NCBI GenBank assembly: GCA_002914805.1
Contig: JXTB01000046.1
Location: forward strand, 1,373,880-1,437,879
Reading direction: 5' to 3'
DNA: 64,000 nucleotides
Origin: Parasponia andersonii
Taxonomy: Eukaryota > Streptophyta > Magnoliopsida > Rosales > Cannabaceae
Shown here in pieces: positions 12,849 to 24,385 of the stretch. How positions within the stretch are numbered: the first letter of the stretch is position 1; every line of letters begins with the position of its first letter. The notes under the pieces are model-generated. The model was not told the origin of the DNA and searched no databases. It saw nothing but the letters and a program-made list of their open reading frames with translations. The position numbers and the translations under genes were made by a program.

Positions 12849-14373
12849 TGTTGGGCTATTTCTAATACACAACCGCAAGTATACGAGTCGCAGTAAATAA
12901 TATAAATGGTAAGAGAATGTCGATCCCACAAGGAGCACATGATTCACAATTGATAACTACTAACTGAAATTAGTTGTTAATTTATCCAAACAATAATAAA
13001 TAGTTTTTTTGAGTAATAATCAAAATATAAATTCAAAGTAAAAGAAAATAATAAAAATCAAAACTAAGTAACCAAATATAGTTTTAACAACAATGATAAA
13101 AATCCTAAGGATGCAATCTACCCTCTAACTCCTCTAATTACTAGTTTTCCTCACCGTTCAATCATCCATTTAGAGTTAACAACCAATAATTCAATTGTAT
13201 TTATAAACTTTTTTCCAAGACATAAGTGAAAATATCTAAACAAGATAATATGTTACTCCTAACATAAATTGATTAGATTTATTAAGCTTGGTAATTATCA
13301 TAATAAGGTTGCACAAGTCACATAGGTATATTCCTATCCTACGAAAACTCGCCTCATACTAGGTAGTCTTATGTTGTTCAACCTATGTCCAAACCTAAAT
13401 TCCCCATCTCAAGCTCATAGAGGTTTCACTCAATAATTCTATTTAGTGGCCAAGTAAGTAGATGCGCTAAGCATAAGGTAGAACAATTAACTCATTAATA
13501 GATATCAAGAACAAATGAGGAAAACAAAGCAATTGGATTATATTAGAGGTTTGATTGGCTCCCTATAAATTCAGTTTAATTCATAGTCATACAAAGAAAA
13601 GCATGACTGAAATGATAAAATTGATACATGTTCATGGCAGAAAATGGAGAGTAAAAGAAAAGTAAGAGAAAAGAAAAAATCTTTTGAAGCTTTTCCAATC
13701 TGGTTGTTTTCTCTTGAATCCCCCTTCTTCTTGTTGTTTTCTCCTTATAATGGCTCTTAAAAACCTTTTGGGTACTAGGGTTTTTTGTCCCCTTTCAGAT
13801 GAGAACATAAGAGAACTTAACCACTTGAGGCAACAGGTCACGATCCAAGAATTCAACTAGTTGTTCTATATTTTTTGGCACTAAGGTGTCAAATTTGGAG
13901 TCATAGCCTCAAAATGGTCGATTGACTAGTGTTGCGGCACCACTGATGATTAAGGGGTGGAACCATGGTGACATAAAATCCAGGAGATGGTACTGTCATG
14001 CCACTAAACTGTGCACTATGGCACCATAGGCATGGCATTGTAACGCCACACCTTTTTGCACGTGGTGCCATGGCGCTCAGAATGCTACAATGGTGCCACT
14101 TCCTGGCGCCAAGGCACTAACTCTGTGGAAGATACAGCTCCCAATTTTACTGCAATATTGACATTGATACACACTATTGAAATTTCAGTTGTCCATCTTC
14201 ACTCGCAATTGATCGAAATTCCCTTAATTTAACCTTGGTTTCACCTGAAAAGTCAACATTCTCTATTCAATGACTTCTTATCTGAAATATACGTCAAAAA
14301 TAAAAAGAGCTCAAAGATAAGCGATTCTTAGGCTTGAAAGGATGTTAAAGTTAAGTGTAGAATTCACTTAACA
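12849..14373 (-). repeat. 3' LTR of Athila-type element
   Basis: Homologous to 25736-27185; about 75 bp longer because of indels (for example extra sequence near 13075-13110). Contains a GC-richer core (13920-14110) with loose repeats of a GGTGCCA/TGGCGCC-type motif. Clearly diverged from its partner, with many transitions. Confidence 0.85.
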
Positions 14374-14388
14374 AACTCCCCCAAACTT
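14374..14388 (-). promoter_or_regulatory. Polypurine tract of Athila-type element
   Basis: On the minus strand AAGTTTGGGGGAGTT directly precedes the 3' LTR, the characteristic G-rich tract that primes plus-strand synthesis in Athila/Tat elements. Confidence 0.75.
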
Positions 14389-16200
14389 AATCAAAACTCA
14401 TCCTCAAGCTGAGATAACAAAAGAAAACAATTGAAACCTTTGACCAAAATTACACAATAATAAGATAACACAAATAGGGCTTCTAAATGAAGTCAAATTA
14501 GTCTCAAAACTCTCCACAAAATCTATAACTCAATGGAAACTTAAAAAATCATGAAAGTTTAGATTTTCAATTCTGGTAGTGTTCTCACTCAGTTTACACT
14601 CTTGGTTCATATATGAAGTAGTTTCTTTCACTCACCCTATCAATTAGATCATGTTATGTAGACTTAGATTTCAAAATCAAAAATGTCTCAGTAGAATTGA
14701 TGCAATCATCGCATAAGTCTACTTTTCATATCAATCTCCACAAATGTAAAATAGCACTAAATCGAAGAATAATAGGTCTTTAATCGGTTTGTAGTGCAGA
14801 ACTTGGGTACGGGTGGATGGAACGGTATCATTTAGGCTTAATCACACCATAGATACTTGTTTTGCTCAGTGAGTACAATCTCCTCAAGCATATTACTACA
14901 ACTTCCTCCAAACTTTGTTTTTGATCCATTTTTATTTTTCAGTTTTTTTTAAGGCTACCACTTTAAAGTAACCAAAATTCTTCTTTCAAAAGACTTCCTC
15001 TTTTAGCATTTTATAAATTGCTCACACTTCATAACAAGTTCTTAATTTACTTTCGTGCATCTATGGTGTGAAGTAAGGTAATTTGGGAAACTAACTATCA
15101 GCAAGAAGAGTTTATGAGGTTTATGAATTGAAAAGGGTTTAGGAATTAGCTCAATATGGGAGACTATAGATATTATGTTTAACAGGTGGGCTTGAAAGAC
15201 TCAACATGTCCAAAAATGGCCTACATCATTTCTTTGATTTTCATGCTACCTAAGATTTCGCCTCAATTGACAATTAAACAGGTTTTAAGATTAAAAAAAA
15301 AAAAAAGACTAACTATTTTACTAAGTCACATACATAAAGCTACTCTAAGCAATTTAAGGCAAAATGCTCACAACTATGTGCAAAAAATTTTTCAAGAGCT
15401 ATTCACAACGCAAAACCACAATAGATATAAGCACACAAACAATCATGATACTAAATATTTCCAAAAAATTATTACACACATACTTTCAATTATATCATCA
15501 ACATTTAACCTTGCCCAAAAGCTCAAAAAATGCAAATAATAAGAGAAAAGAAAAAGAAAATAAGTTCAAAAGTTCAACACAAATGATGCAAATAATAAAA
15601 CAAGTAGAAAGAAAAGTGAGACATTGATGAACTCCCCCAAACTTAGTATATGCATTGTCCCCAAGGCACGAGACATAGAAAGAGCAAGGGGTAAAGCACA
15701 TACCTGATGGGAGACCGCTCAGTCGGTCTCCTAGTGTATGTGGACAGGAGAATGCTAGTGATGGTGGGGGCATTAGTGGGTGCATCGGATGTCCCGGTGG
15801 CACTAGAAAGTGTGTTATATTTATGCCAAAGTGAGTGGCAAACATATTGATGCAGTTTGATTGATAGTCTGCCCATTGGTAGTACTATTGATGGTGTGGC
15901 TGAAACTACTAGTTGAACTACTAGAATTCCTGGCGATGCTTATTAAGGCCTTATTCCACTAAAATCAACCGTTGGAGCATAATGCTTGATTCATCATTAA
16001 AATCAGAGTCTGATTCTTCGTCTTCTTCATATGGTTCTGCTATGGTTTCAGGTGCTAAAGCAATGGTGCATTGCCAATAGAGGAAGCTCCTACTGAGGAA
16101 TAGGAGGTAGACTCATGTTTCAACAATCTCACCAAGGCAGGGCGGTTGAGAACATATTGAGGGAAGGTAACTCATCAGTGAGTGCCCAAACTACTTCTAC
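14389..16200 (-). other. Athila 3' non-coding region
   Basis: No intact gene. A second AAGTTTGGGGGAG-like stretch lies at about 15632-15648 in a context reading LGDNAYTKFGGV on the minus strand, a motif common in the 3' region of Athila/Tat elements. Poly(A)-rich spots occur at 15291-15306. The remainder is low-complexity A/C-rich sequence. Confidence 0.6.
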
Positions 16201-17145
16201 TCAGGAGCATAATTTAGTGATTAACGAAGGACACACTATTCTCTTTCTCACTTTGCGAATGGCATGCAAGATGGAGTATCTAATAACTCTCCCAATATCG
16301 ATAGATAAGCCTTTTATGATGGCATAAAGAAGAATAGCGCAGTTAGGAGTGATATCCCTGTGATGAGACATAGGCATGAACCGAGCATTGAGAAAATAAC
16401 ACCACGCTTTGATAGAGGCAGTCATGGTTTTAGTTTTGAGATATTTGGGCTCATCTTTGTGACTCATTATAGGCATAAAGCCTAATCTAAATTTGGAAGA
16501 CAATACCAATAGAGGGGCTGGAAATGGAAATACGAATAAGCTGGTCAAGTAGAAGGAACTCCCAGAGTGTGAAGCCCCTTGGGATAGGAGATGAGACTTG
16601 GTCTGAGGCAATCACACTGTTCTCTCCCTCCGCGCATCACTAATCGAGAATGAACTTCGCAATTAGAGTTTCTCGACCTTCTTCTCTTCTCAGGCACTGC
16701 GGAATGGTCCCAGAAAGGATGAGAAAAAAGCTACTGCTGGGCCGCTTGCTGCCCGACTATCGCAACAATTGTAGCGGCCTGTTCCATTCAATGCCCGGTG
16801 TACATAGTACAATCAGTACATCATCATAGTCTAGTGTTTTTTTAAAGATGGCTAATCATCATTATCAATATTAGGTAGCTTGAAATAGATGTTGATAAAA
16901 GCCCTTGTGAATGAGATATTCTGCTCATGCACCTTAGTGATACAGTCTCTATGTTAAGCCGCATTTGTATAAAATTTTTGCATAATGACTCGCACCCACG
17001 CATTAGGTTGCTCACAAAATTTCTCCCATTTTCTTCTTTTAATTTAAGCTACAATATCAGGAAAACTATCTTCACCTATATCAAAACCTCTTTTAGGAAT
17101 GACCATCATTTTACACCCAAATCGGTTAGAAGCTTCCATGGAAAC
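16201..17145 (-). pseudogene. Athila 3' ORF (putative plant transposon protein domain)
   Basis: Minus-strand pieces in different frames give the domain found in the env-position ORF of Athila elements (Pfam Putative plant transposon protein). The 5' part (about 17140-16870) reads ERGF-like RGFDIGEDSFPDI, WEKFCEQPNAWV, MQKFYTNA, FTRAFINIYFKLP; the 3' part (16450-16201) reads KAWCYFLNARFMPMSHH, LLYAIIKGLSIDIGRVI and CPSLITKLC. The middle (16630-16830) is GC-richer and poorly matched. Several stops and frameshifts break it. The function of this ORF is unknown even in intact elements; an envelope role has been proposed but not shown. Confidence 0.65.
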
Positions 17146-17979
17146 AAAATGGTCTTGATCAAATTAGGGCTTGCAGCTGCAGTCTTTCTCTTTAGTACCA
17201 TTGTACCCACACTCAATCCTTTTAGATTTCCCCAAATAGTAGAATAACTATCACTTTGTGACAATATCACACCACCAAGCAATTATGAAATTCACTTAAA
17301 GAGTACAATGACCCACAACTCAATACTAAGAATGCTTTTGGTTTAAAAACAAAATTGTTCTCCTCAAAAGCCAATAATAACTTTCATCCACATCTCCTTA
17401 CTCAAAAATCCATCAAGATAAGATAAGCTAAGAACACAAGGTAGTATAACTCCTCCAAACTAAACTTGCTCGAAGGAAAAAGTTACCACAAATTACTCCT
17501 CTCTTGCCTAGAAGCATCAAGTTCATGTTCCCGACTGAAAATCTCCTCAAGTATAGCAAATTCGTGCATCAAATACTATAAAGACATTTCATCGAACACT
17601 TGGTGTGCACAGAAAAATTGAGCTTGTAACTATGAGTTTGATGCAATAATGATTCCCAAATTTACAAATCACCAAGCAAGCATTCCCATAGACACTACAA
17701 ATCCATCAAAGTTGTAAAAATGAAAAGAAAGAAACTCACTTTAAGTGTTGTCTTGAGGAGCTTGTGTGAAACACCAACAATGGACTTGAAGGTTAAACAT
17801 TGTAAAGGTGGGATTGAGTGACAATAGATGGAGATTGAAGGTGGAAATGGTTAATGAAGAGAAGAAGAAGGTGAGATTTTGACTGTATGGCTAGAGATTG
17901 GTGGAAGTATGGAGGTAAAAGTGTGAGAGGATTTGTTTTAGAGGGAAAGGATTTTGTTTTAGAAAAGAAGGGACCTACG
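17146..17979 (-). other. Athila sequence between the 3' ORF and the nested element
   Basis: Minus-strand sequence rich in CTTCTTCTTC and short A-rich blocks, with no domain recognised. It lies 5' of the 3' ORF in element orientation and should follow integrase, but no integrase core is found here. The adjoining right-hand flank of the nested element is integrase N-terminal sequence, so material has been lost. Confidence 0.5.
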
Positions 17980-18213
17980 TGTTACGCCCCACTCATTTGG
18001 CTCCCCAAAATCCAAATGTTATTGCTCATGGTTCTAAGGTCCTCTATATATACTACTCACCCAAAAAGATTGAGGAAGACCCTAGAACATGGTAGACACT
18101 TCTAGAATGATCAAGAGAGGTCTTGGCCATGCTAGAAAACTCTAGTTGGTGCTACCAAGTCCTAGAAGGCTCTAGACAAGGCTGGATGGTGCTGGATGAG
18201 TAGGACGGTCCTA

Positions 18214-18226
18214 GAAGCTCCTAGAA
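18214..18226 (+). promoter_or_regulatory. Heat-shock-element-like motif in LTR
   Basis: GAAGCTCCTAGAA fits the heat-shock factor pattern GAAnnTTCnnGAA with one mismatch (TCC for TTC). The same motif is conserved in the 3' LTR at 23554-23566. An additional TTCTAGAA occurs near 18102 in this LTR. Function is inferred from pattern only. Confidence 0.35.
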
Positions 18227-18407
18227 TGACTTCGAAGAGCCAAGATAGTGGGTGAACCTCTTAGAAGGATCTAGACCATGTTTGTTCTAGATTTCTCTAT
18301 GTAAATATCTTTGTAGATATTGTAACTTTATTTGAGAATATTCTGAACCCTTTGTAAGATCATGCCACTTGGCACGATCATAACCATTAGTTAGTTTAGG
18401 CTTTGCC

Positions 18408-18415
18408 TATATAAA
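18408..18415 (+). promoter_or_regulatory. LTR TATA box
   Basis: TATATAAA within CTTTGCCTATATAAAGGACC, about 220 bases before the LTR end; the same sequence lies at 23748-23755 in the 3' LTR. Confidence 0.65.
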
Positions 18416-18637
18416 GGACCCCTTAGGTCCATTTGTACATAAGTCCTATTTGTGAGAGTTGTATGCATTCTAAGAGTAATACAAAGCCATTTATTCACTC
18501 AAACTCTCTTATTCTTACCACTTTGTCTCGAAACTTACTCTAAGTCCCTTTCATGAGTATTTATAGGCTGACTTAGTGCGACAGACTATACTAAGTGTCG
18601 CACGATTGACTAGTTTAAGGCTAAGGTCATGATAATA

Positions 18638-18649
18638 TGATATCAGAGC
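18638..18649 (+). promoter_or_regulatory. Primer binding site of nested chromovirus
   Basis: TGATATCAGAGC, three bases after the LTR end, matches the initiator tRNA-Met PBS TGGTATCAGAGC with one G-to-A change. Confidence 0.8.
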
Positions 18650-18688
18650 TTTGGTTGCTCACTATATCTTAGTGGTTCCATTGTCTAA

Positions 18689-21600
18689 ATGAAGACCATG
18701 ATTGCAACTCCCGACCCCATCGAAGTTGGTGCTTCTGAACATGGGCGTGATGAAGGGAAGAAGGATGCTACCCATGGCAAGTCGAGGGATGTGGTGACTA
18801 GCTTGGAGGCTAGAGTGTCTCGACTAGAGTCTAACTTGGGCACGTTGGGCGAGCTTGTAGACGATCTAGATGGCCGTTGCGACGGTTTGGAGACCGAGGA
18901 TGCAGAGATCCACAGCGGTATCAAAGATCCACTTGGTGGGCTAGAGGCTGACTTAAGGCGCGAGATCAAGTCCCTTCATTCGAAGATTGCCAAGGTACGA
19001 TCCAAAGAGAACTCAGTAATTTTTTACTCAGAGTAGATGAGATGGGTGGTGATCTTGCTTTATGCAAGCGAGTGGTGGCCACGGGGGTGACCACCACAAC
19101 AACCATTGAGGCAAGGAAGGTTAAGGTACCTAAACCAAAAAACTTCAATGGTACTCACAATGCTAGGGAAGTTGAGAACTTCCTATAGTGACTCGAACAA
19201 TACTTTGAGGCCGTCGGTGTGACGGATGATGCCGGTAAAATTTGTAATGCTACTTTGTATCTAACCAATACCGCCATGCTATAGTGGAGGCAAAGACACA
19301 GGGAGATGCAATGAGGAGTGTGCACTATAGCCACCTTTGATGACTTTAAAAGAGAGTTAAAAAGGTAATTCTTCCCTGAGAATGCCGAAGAGGAGGCGAA
19401 AGCCCGTCTTCGCCGCCTCAAACAATCTGGCAGTGTTAGAGATTGTGTGAAAGAGTTTACCACACTCTTGCTCGAAGTCCTTGATACTTTAGATAAAGAT
19501 GCCCTATTCTTGTTCATGGATGGTCTTCAGAACTGTGCCAAGTTAGAGCTCAAGCGCCGTGGCGTCCAGAACTTGGCCAATGCTATTACGGTAACCGAGA
19601 GCCTTATTGATTATTCTACCAACAAGGACCCTTCTAAGGCCAAAGATAAGAAGGGTGGTGGAGCAAAGAGTGGGGGAGAGCAAATAGAAAGAGGAAAATA
19701 GAACAAAGATAGTTCCTCCTATAGGCACAAAGACAAGGGCAAAGAGAAGGAAGACTGTGACTTCTCCAAGCCAAGAGTTAAGTGCTTTCTTTGCGATGGG
19801 CCACATTGGGTACGCGAGTGTCCTAAGAAGAAAGCTCTCAATGCATTAATTACCTCTGAGCCAAGCCAAGAAGGAGGTGATAGAGAAGATGGTGGTGCAC
19901 ATGTCGGTTCCTTGCAACTCCTTAATGCCTTGCGCTCGGCCCCTAAGTCACAAGCTAAGGGCCTACTCTTTATGGATACAACAATCAATGGCAAAGCCAC
20001 TAAAGCCTTGGTTGACATGGGTGCATCCCACAACTTCATCTCTGTTGAGGAAGCTAGGCGGTTGGGCTCGATGGTGTCCAATGGAGGAGGCCCCCGCAAG
20101 GCAGTGAACTCATTAGCACACCCCATCCATGGGGTTGCTCATAGTGTTAAGGCTAGCCTAGGTACATAGGTTGGCCAAGTCGACTTATCAATGGTGCCAA
20201 TGGATGATTTCATGGTGATGCTTGGTTTGGAATTCCTTGATGCAGTCCGGGCATTCCATGTTCCTTTTGCCAACTCTATGTGCATCATGGATGGTGAAAA
20301 GGCATGTGTTGTACCAACAGAGCGGTCTACAAAAGCTCACAAAGTACTCTTTGCACTTCAATTCAAGAAGAGCTTGAGAAGGGAGGAGGAGAGTTACTTG
20401 GCCATCCTAAAGGAGCATGATAATGAAGAGTTGGAACATCAAGGAAACTTGCCCATGGAGGTGCAAACTGTCTTGGATGAATTCCAAGATGTGATGCATG
20501 ATGCCCTGCCTAAGAAACTTCCACCTAAGAAGGAGGTAGAACATGAAATCGAGCTTGAGCCAGGCACGAGGCCACCTGCGATGAGTCCCTATCGAATGGC
20601 CCCTCTGGAATTAGCGGAACTCTGGAAACTACTAAAGGAGTTGCTTGATACGGGTTTCATCAGGCCCTCCAAAGCTCCTTTCGGTGCCCCAGTGTTGTTC
20701 CAGAAGAAGAAAGATGGCTCACTAAGGATGTGCATTGATTACCTGGCTCTTAACAAGGTGACTGTGAAAAACAAGTACCTCATCCCTCTTATTGCCGACT
20801 TGTTCGATCAACTTGGGAGTACTAGATACTTCTCAAAGCTTGATCTGTGCTTGGGGTACTACCAAGTGCACATAGCAGAAGGGGATGAGCCCAAGACCAT
20901 GTGCATGACAAGGTATGGTGCTTATGAGTTCTTAGTCATGCCATTTGGTCTTACTAATACACCTGATACCTTTTACACCCTCATGAATAAGTTATTACAT
21001 CCCTACCTCGATTAGTTCATGGTAGTCTATCTTGATGATATAGTCATCTATAGCAAGACTATGAAAGAGCACCTAGAATATTTGAGGAAGGTGTTCGAGG
21101 TCTTGAGGGAAAACCAAATGTTCATCAAGAAGGAGAAGTGCTCCTTCGCCCAAGAGGAAGTGATTTTCCTAGGACATAAGATAAAGAATGGGAAACTCAT
21201 GACAGATGAAGCCAAGGTGCAAGCCATCCAAGGGTGGGAATCTTCTACTAAGGTGCTAAAGTTAAGATCCTTCCTCGGACTTATGAACTATTATAGGCAG
21301 TTCATCAAGTCCTACTCAGCAAGAGCAGCGCCACTTACTAACCTGCTCAAGAAGAAAAAGTCTTGGGAATGGACACTTGAGTGTCAAGTTTCATTCAAAG
21401 ACTTGAAGAGGGCGGTAAGCGAAAAGTCGGTTCTCAGCTTACCCGATCACTCTAATGCATATGAGCTTCACTCAGATGCCTCTAACTTTGTTATTGGTGG
21501 AGTACTAATGTAAGAAGGGGGTCCAATTGCTTTTGAAAGTCGCAAGCTTAATGACACCAAGAGACGCTACACAGTGCAAGAAAAAGAGATGACTGCCGTC

Positions 21601-23300
21601 ATCCATTGCCTAAGGGTGTGGCGACACTACTTATTGGGTACTCACTTCATGATCATGACTAACAATGTAGCCACAAGCTACTTTCAAACTTAGAAAAAAT
21701 TGAGTCCCAAGCAAGCTCGGTGGCAAGACTTCTAGGCAGAATTCGATTACAAGCTTGAATATAATCCTGGGAAGGCTAATGTGGTGGCAGATGCCCTAAG
21801 TAAGAAGGCGGAGCTGGCCACCTTAAGCAGGCCCGATAGCACCTTGATGAAGAAAATCAAGGAAGAACTAAAACACAATGTTCTTGCAAAGAGCCTGTTG
21901 CCCCTAATGACGGAAGGAAAGACAAGATGTTTTTGGCTGAGCAACAAACTTCTCTATGCCAAAGGCAATCGACTCTATGTGCCTAAGTGGGGGAACTTAA
22001 GAAAAGAGCTTATCAAAGAGTGCCATGATTCCTTGTGGGCTGGTCACCCAGATCAGAAACGCACTCTTGCTCTTATCAAATCTATCTACTATTGGCCTCA
22101 ACTGAAGGATGATGTCGAGGCCTATGTATGAACTTATCTTGTGTGCCAACAAGACAAGGTGGAACAATAATCACATTGTAGATTGCTGGAACCCCTCCTC
22201 ATTCCTGAGAGGCCGTGGGAGAGTGTTTCCATAGATTTTATCACTAGTCTGCCTAAGTTGGAGGGCTTTGGCAGCATTATAGTGATGGTTGATTGCTTTA
22301 GCAAGTATACCACATTTATACCTACTTCACCTGATTGTCCCGCCGATAAGACCGCGTAGCTCTTTATGAAGCATGTCGTGAAACTTTGGGAAGTCCCGTT
22401 AAACATCATAAGTGATCATGACCCTCGATTTACTGTAAAATTTTGGACAGAATTGTTCAAGTTGATAGGGTCAGATTTGAACTTTTCTACTAGCTTTCAC
22501 CACCAAAGCAATGGCCAGACGGAAAGTGTGAATGCCTTGCTAGAGCTATATTTGAGGCACTTTGTAAGTGCCAATCAAAAAGATTGGGCAAAATTACTTG
22601 ATGTAGCCCAATTCTCCTTTAACCTCTAGAGGAGCAAGTCTACGGGCAAGAGTCCCTTCGAAATAGTCATAGATCAACAACCTATGACCCCATATAACTT
22701 AGCGACTAGTTACGATGGGAAAAGTCCTACAGCATTCAAGTTTGCTAAAGCATAGCATGAACAAGTAGAGTTAGCTAGGGCCTACTTGAACAAAGCTTCT
22801 AAAAGAATGAAGATGTGGGCTGACAAAAAGAAAAGGCACATTGAGTACCAAGAGGGGGACCTAGTCCTTGTCAAGTTGCTGCCCCAACAATTCAAAAGGT
22901 TAAGGAAGGTGCATAAAGGGTTGGTGCGTAGATACGAGGGTCTATTTTCGGTACTGAAGCGCGTGGGTAAGGTCTCCTATAAGCTTCAACTCCCTGCCAA
23001 GCTAAAAATTTTCCCTGTCTTCCATGTTAGCATGCTAAAACCCTATCATAGAGATGAGGGAGATCCTTCAAGGGGCGAATCAAAAAAGGCTCCTACTACG
23101 GTGGTAACCTCTTTTGATAAAGAAGTGTATCTTGGTTGATCGCTTGATTTGCTGACGTGGTGTTCTTAATTATCAGGAATACTTAGTGAAATGGAAGAAT
23201 TTGCCCGAGGCTGAGGCTAGCTGGGAGCATGAGGATGCCTTGTGGTAATTTAAAAACCACATCGAGTGGTTCAAAGTCGATGGCGCGACGAGGACGTCAC
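18689..23300 (+). pseudogene. Broken gag-pol-chromodomain polyprotein
   Basis: Domains in order: Gag from ATG 18689 with a coiled-coil-like acidic start, Gag core near 19110-19680, one zinc knuckle CFLCDGPHWVREC (19780-19818); protease with VDMGASHNFIS (about 20010; serine of DSGA replaced by methionine); RT with intact YLDD (about 21030) and PFGLTNTP; RNase H from LHSDAS (about 21470) to ADALSKK (21790); integrase with zinc finger (to LVCQQDK, 22155) and the acidic core residues in SIDFIT, SDHDPRF and QTESVN; then a C-terminal chromodomain (YQEYLVKWKNLPEAEASWEHE, 23170-23245) after a frameshift at about 23137. More than a dozen in-frame stops occur, at 20167, 21013, 21511, 22129 and 22626 among others. 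Chromodomains steer integration to marked chromatin. Confidence 0.88.
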
Positions 23301-23306
23301 GAACTT

Positions 23307-23319
23307 GAGTGGGGGAGGG
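23307..23319 (+). promoter_or_regulatory. Polypurine tract of nested chromovirus
   Basis: GAGTGGGGGAGGG lies directly before the 3' LTR, as needed to prime plus-strand DNA. Confidence 0.85.
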
Positions 23320-23974
23320 TGTTACGCCCCGCTCATTTGGCTCCACAAAATCCAAATGTTGTTGCTCATGACTCTAAAGTCCTCTATATATACTACTCAC
23401 CCAAAAAGATTGAGGAAGACCCTAGAACGTGGTGTACACTTCTAAAATGATCAAGAGAGGTCTTGGCTATGCTAGAAGACTCTAGTTGGTGCTACCAAGT
23501 TCTAGGAGGCTCTAGACAAGGCCGAATGGTGCTAGATGGGTTGGACGGTCCTAGAAGCTCCTAGAATGACTTGAAAGAGCCAAGATGGTGGGTGAACCTC
23601 TTAGAAGGATCTAGACCATACTTGTTCTAGATTTCTCTATGTAAATATCTTTATAGATATTATAACTTTATTTGAGAATATTCTAGACCTTTTGTAAGAT
23701 CATGCCACTTGGCACGATCATAACCATTGGTTAGTTTAGGCTTTGCCTATATAAAGGACCCCTTAGGTTCATTTGTACACAAGTCTCATTTGTGAGAGTT
23801 GTAAGCATTCTAAGAGTAATACAAAGCTATTTATTCACTCAAACTCTCTTATTCTTACCACTTTGTCTCAAAGCTTACTCTAAGTCCCTTTCTCGAGTAT
23901 TGGTAGGCTGACTTAGTGCGACGGACTGTACTAAGTGTCGCACGATTGACTAGTTTAAGGTTAGGGTCGTGACA
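23320..23974 (+). repeat. 3' LTR of nested chromovirus
   Basis: Partner of 17980-18634, same length, ends GTCGTGACA. TATA box at 23748-23755 and the heat-shock-element-like motif at 23554-23566 are conserved. Confidence 0.9.
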
Positions 23975-23979
23975 TACAG

Positions 23980-24385
23980 CTTCCTTGAATAGTGATGGCC
24001 AATAGAATAAAGATTATAATACTTTGGTAGCTATTCTTTCTCCTATAAAATGACTACCACATTCTAAAGTATGACAATGGTGTAGTATATCTTCTATATC
24101 CTCCTTTCGTACGTACCGCCTAATAACATGGTTAGCACATTATTTAAATAGAAAGGGTTCATCTTAGAAATAATAACTTATATCATGCAAGGACTTCTTT
24201 TTTTGGTGATGGGTGAGGTCAGGAGGCATCTGTTTGCACATAAGATAGTTCACATAGTCAAGATATTATGGTACATTATTGTCTAGCATAAAGAGTTGCT
24301 CATTAAGAAATATTTCATTGATCAACAACTCAACATCTTCATTTTTCTCTCCCTCTAATCTACAGAGGTGATCAGCTAGTTGACT
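23980..24385 (-). pseudogene. Athila RNase H end and integrase zinc-binding start
   Basis: Minus-strand reading gives the end of RNase H (QLADHLCRLEG, then INEIFLNEQLFML) and the start of integrase: WYLDYVNYLMCKQMPPDL, DEPFLFK, CANHVIRRYV, then the HHCC histidines and cysteine in LHHCHTLECGSHF, and FYWPSLFKEA. It stops at the nested chromovirus; the DDE core is not found on the other side. It is joined directly and in frame to the end of gag (see 24386-25495). A few stops are present. Confidence 0.75.

Larger units (their letters stand above)
17980..18634 (+). repeat. 5' LTR of nested chromovirus
   Basis: Starts TGTTACGCCCC and ends GTCATGATA. Contains TATATAAA at 18408-18415, a likely core promoter for the element's RNA, and a dense set of CTAGAA/TTCTAGA motifs upstream of it (18085-18300). 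Confidence 0.9.
17980..23974 (+). mobile_element. Chromodomain Ty3/gypsy element (chromovirus), nested
   Basis: Complete structure: LTR (17980-18634), PBS, gag-pol-chromodomain region, polypurine tract, LTR (23320-23974). Both LTRs are exactly 655 bp with a constant offset of 5340. By hand count they differ at about 48 positions (about 7%), mostly transitions. It lies in the opposite orientation inside the Athila element. The flanking 5-mers, CTACG (17975-17979) and TACAG (23975-23979), do not match as a target duplication. Base composition is more GC-rich than its surroundings. Nearly all domains are present but broken by nonsense codons, so it is non-autonomous. Confidence 0.9.

Noticed and set aside
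15186-15627. Overlapping plus-strand frames of 117 and 87 codons
   Set aside because: They lie antisense in the low-complexity Athila 3' region, with A/C-rich composition and no domain.
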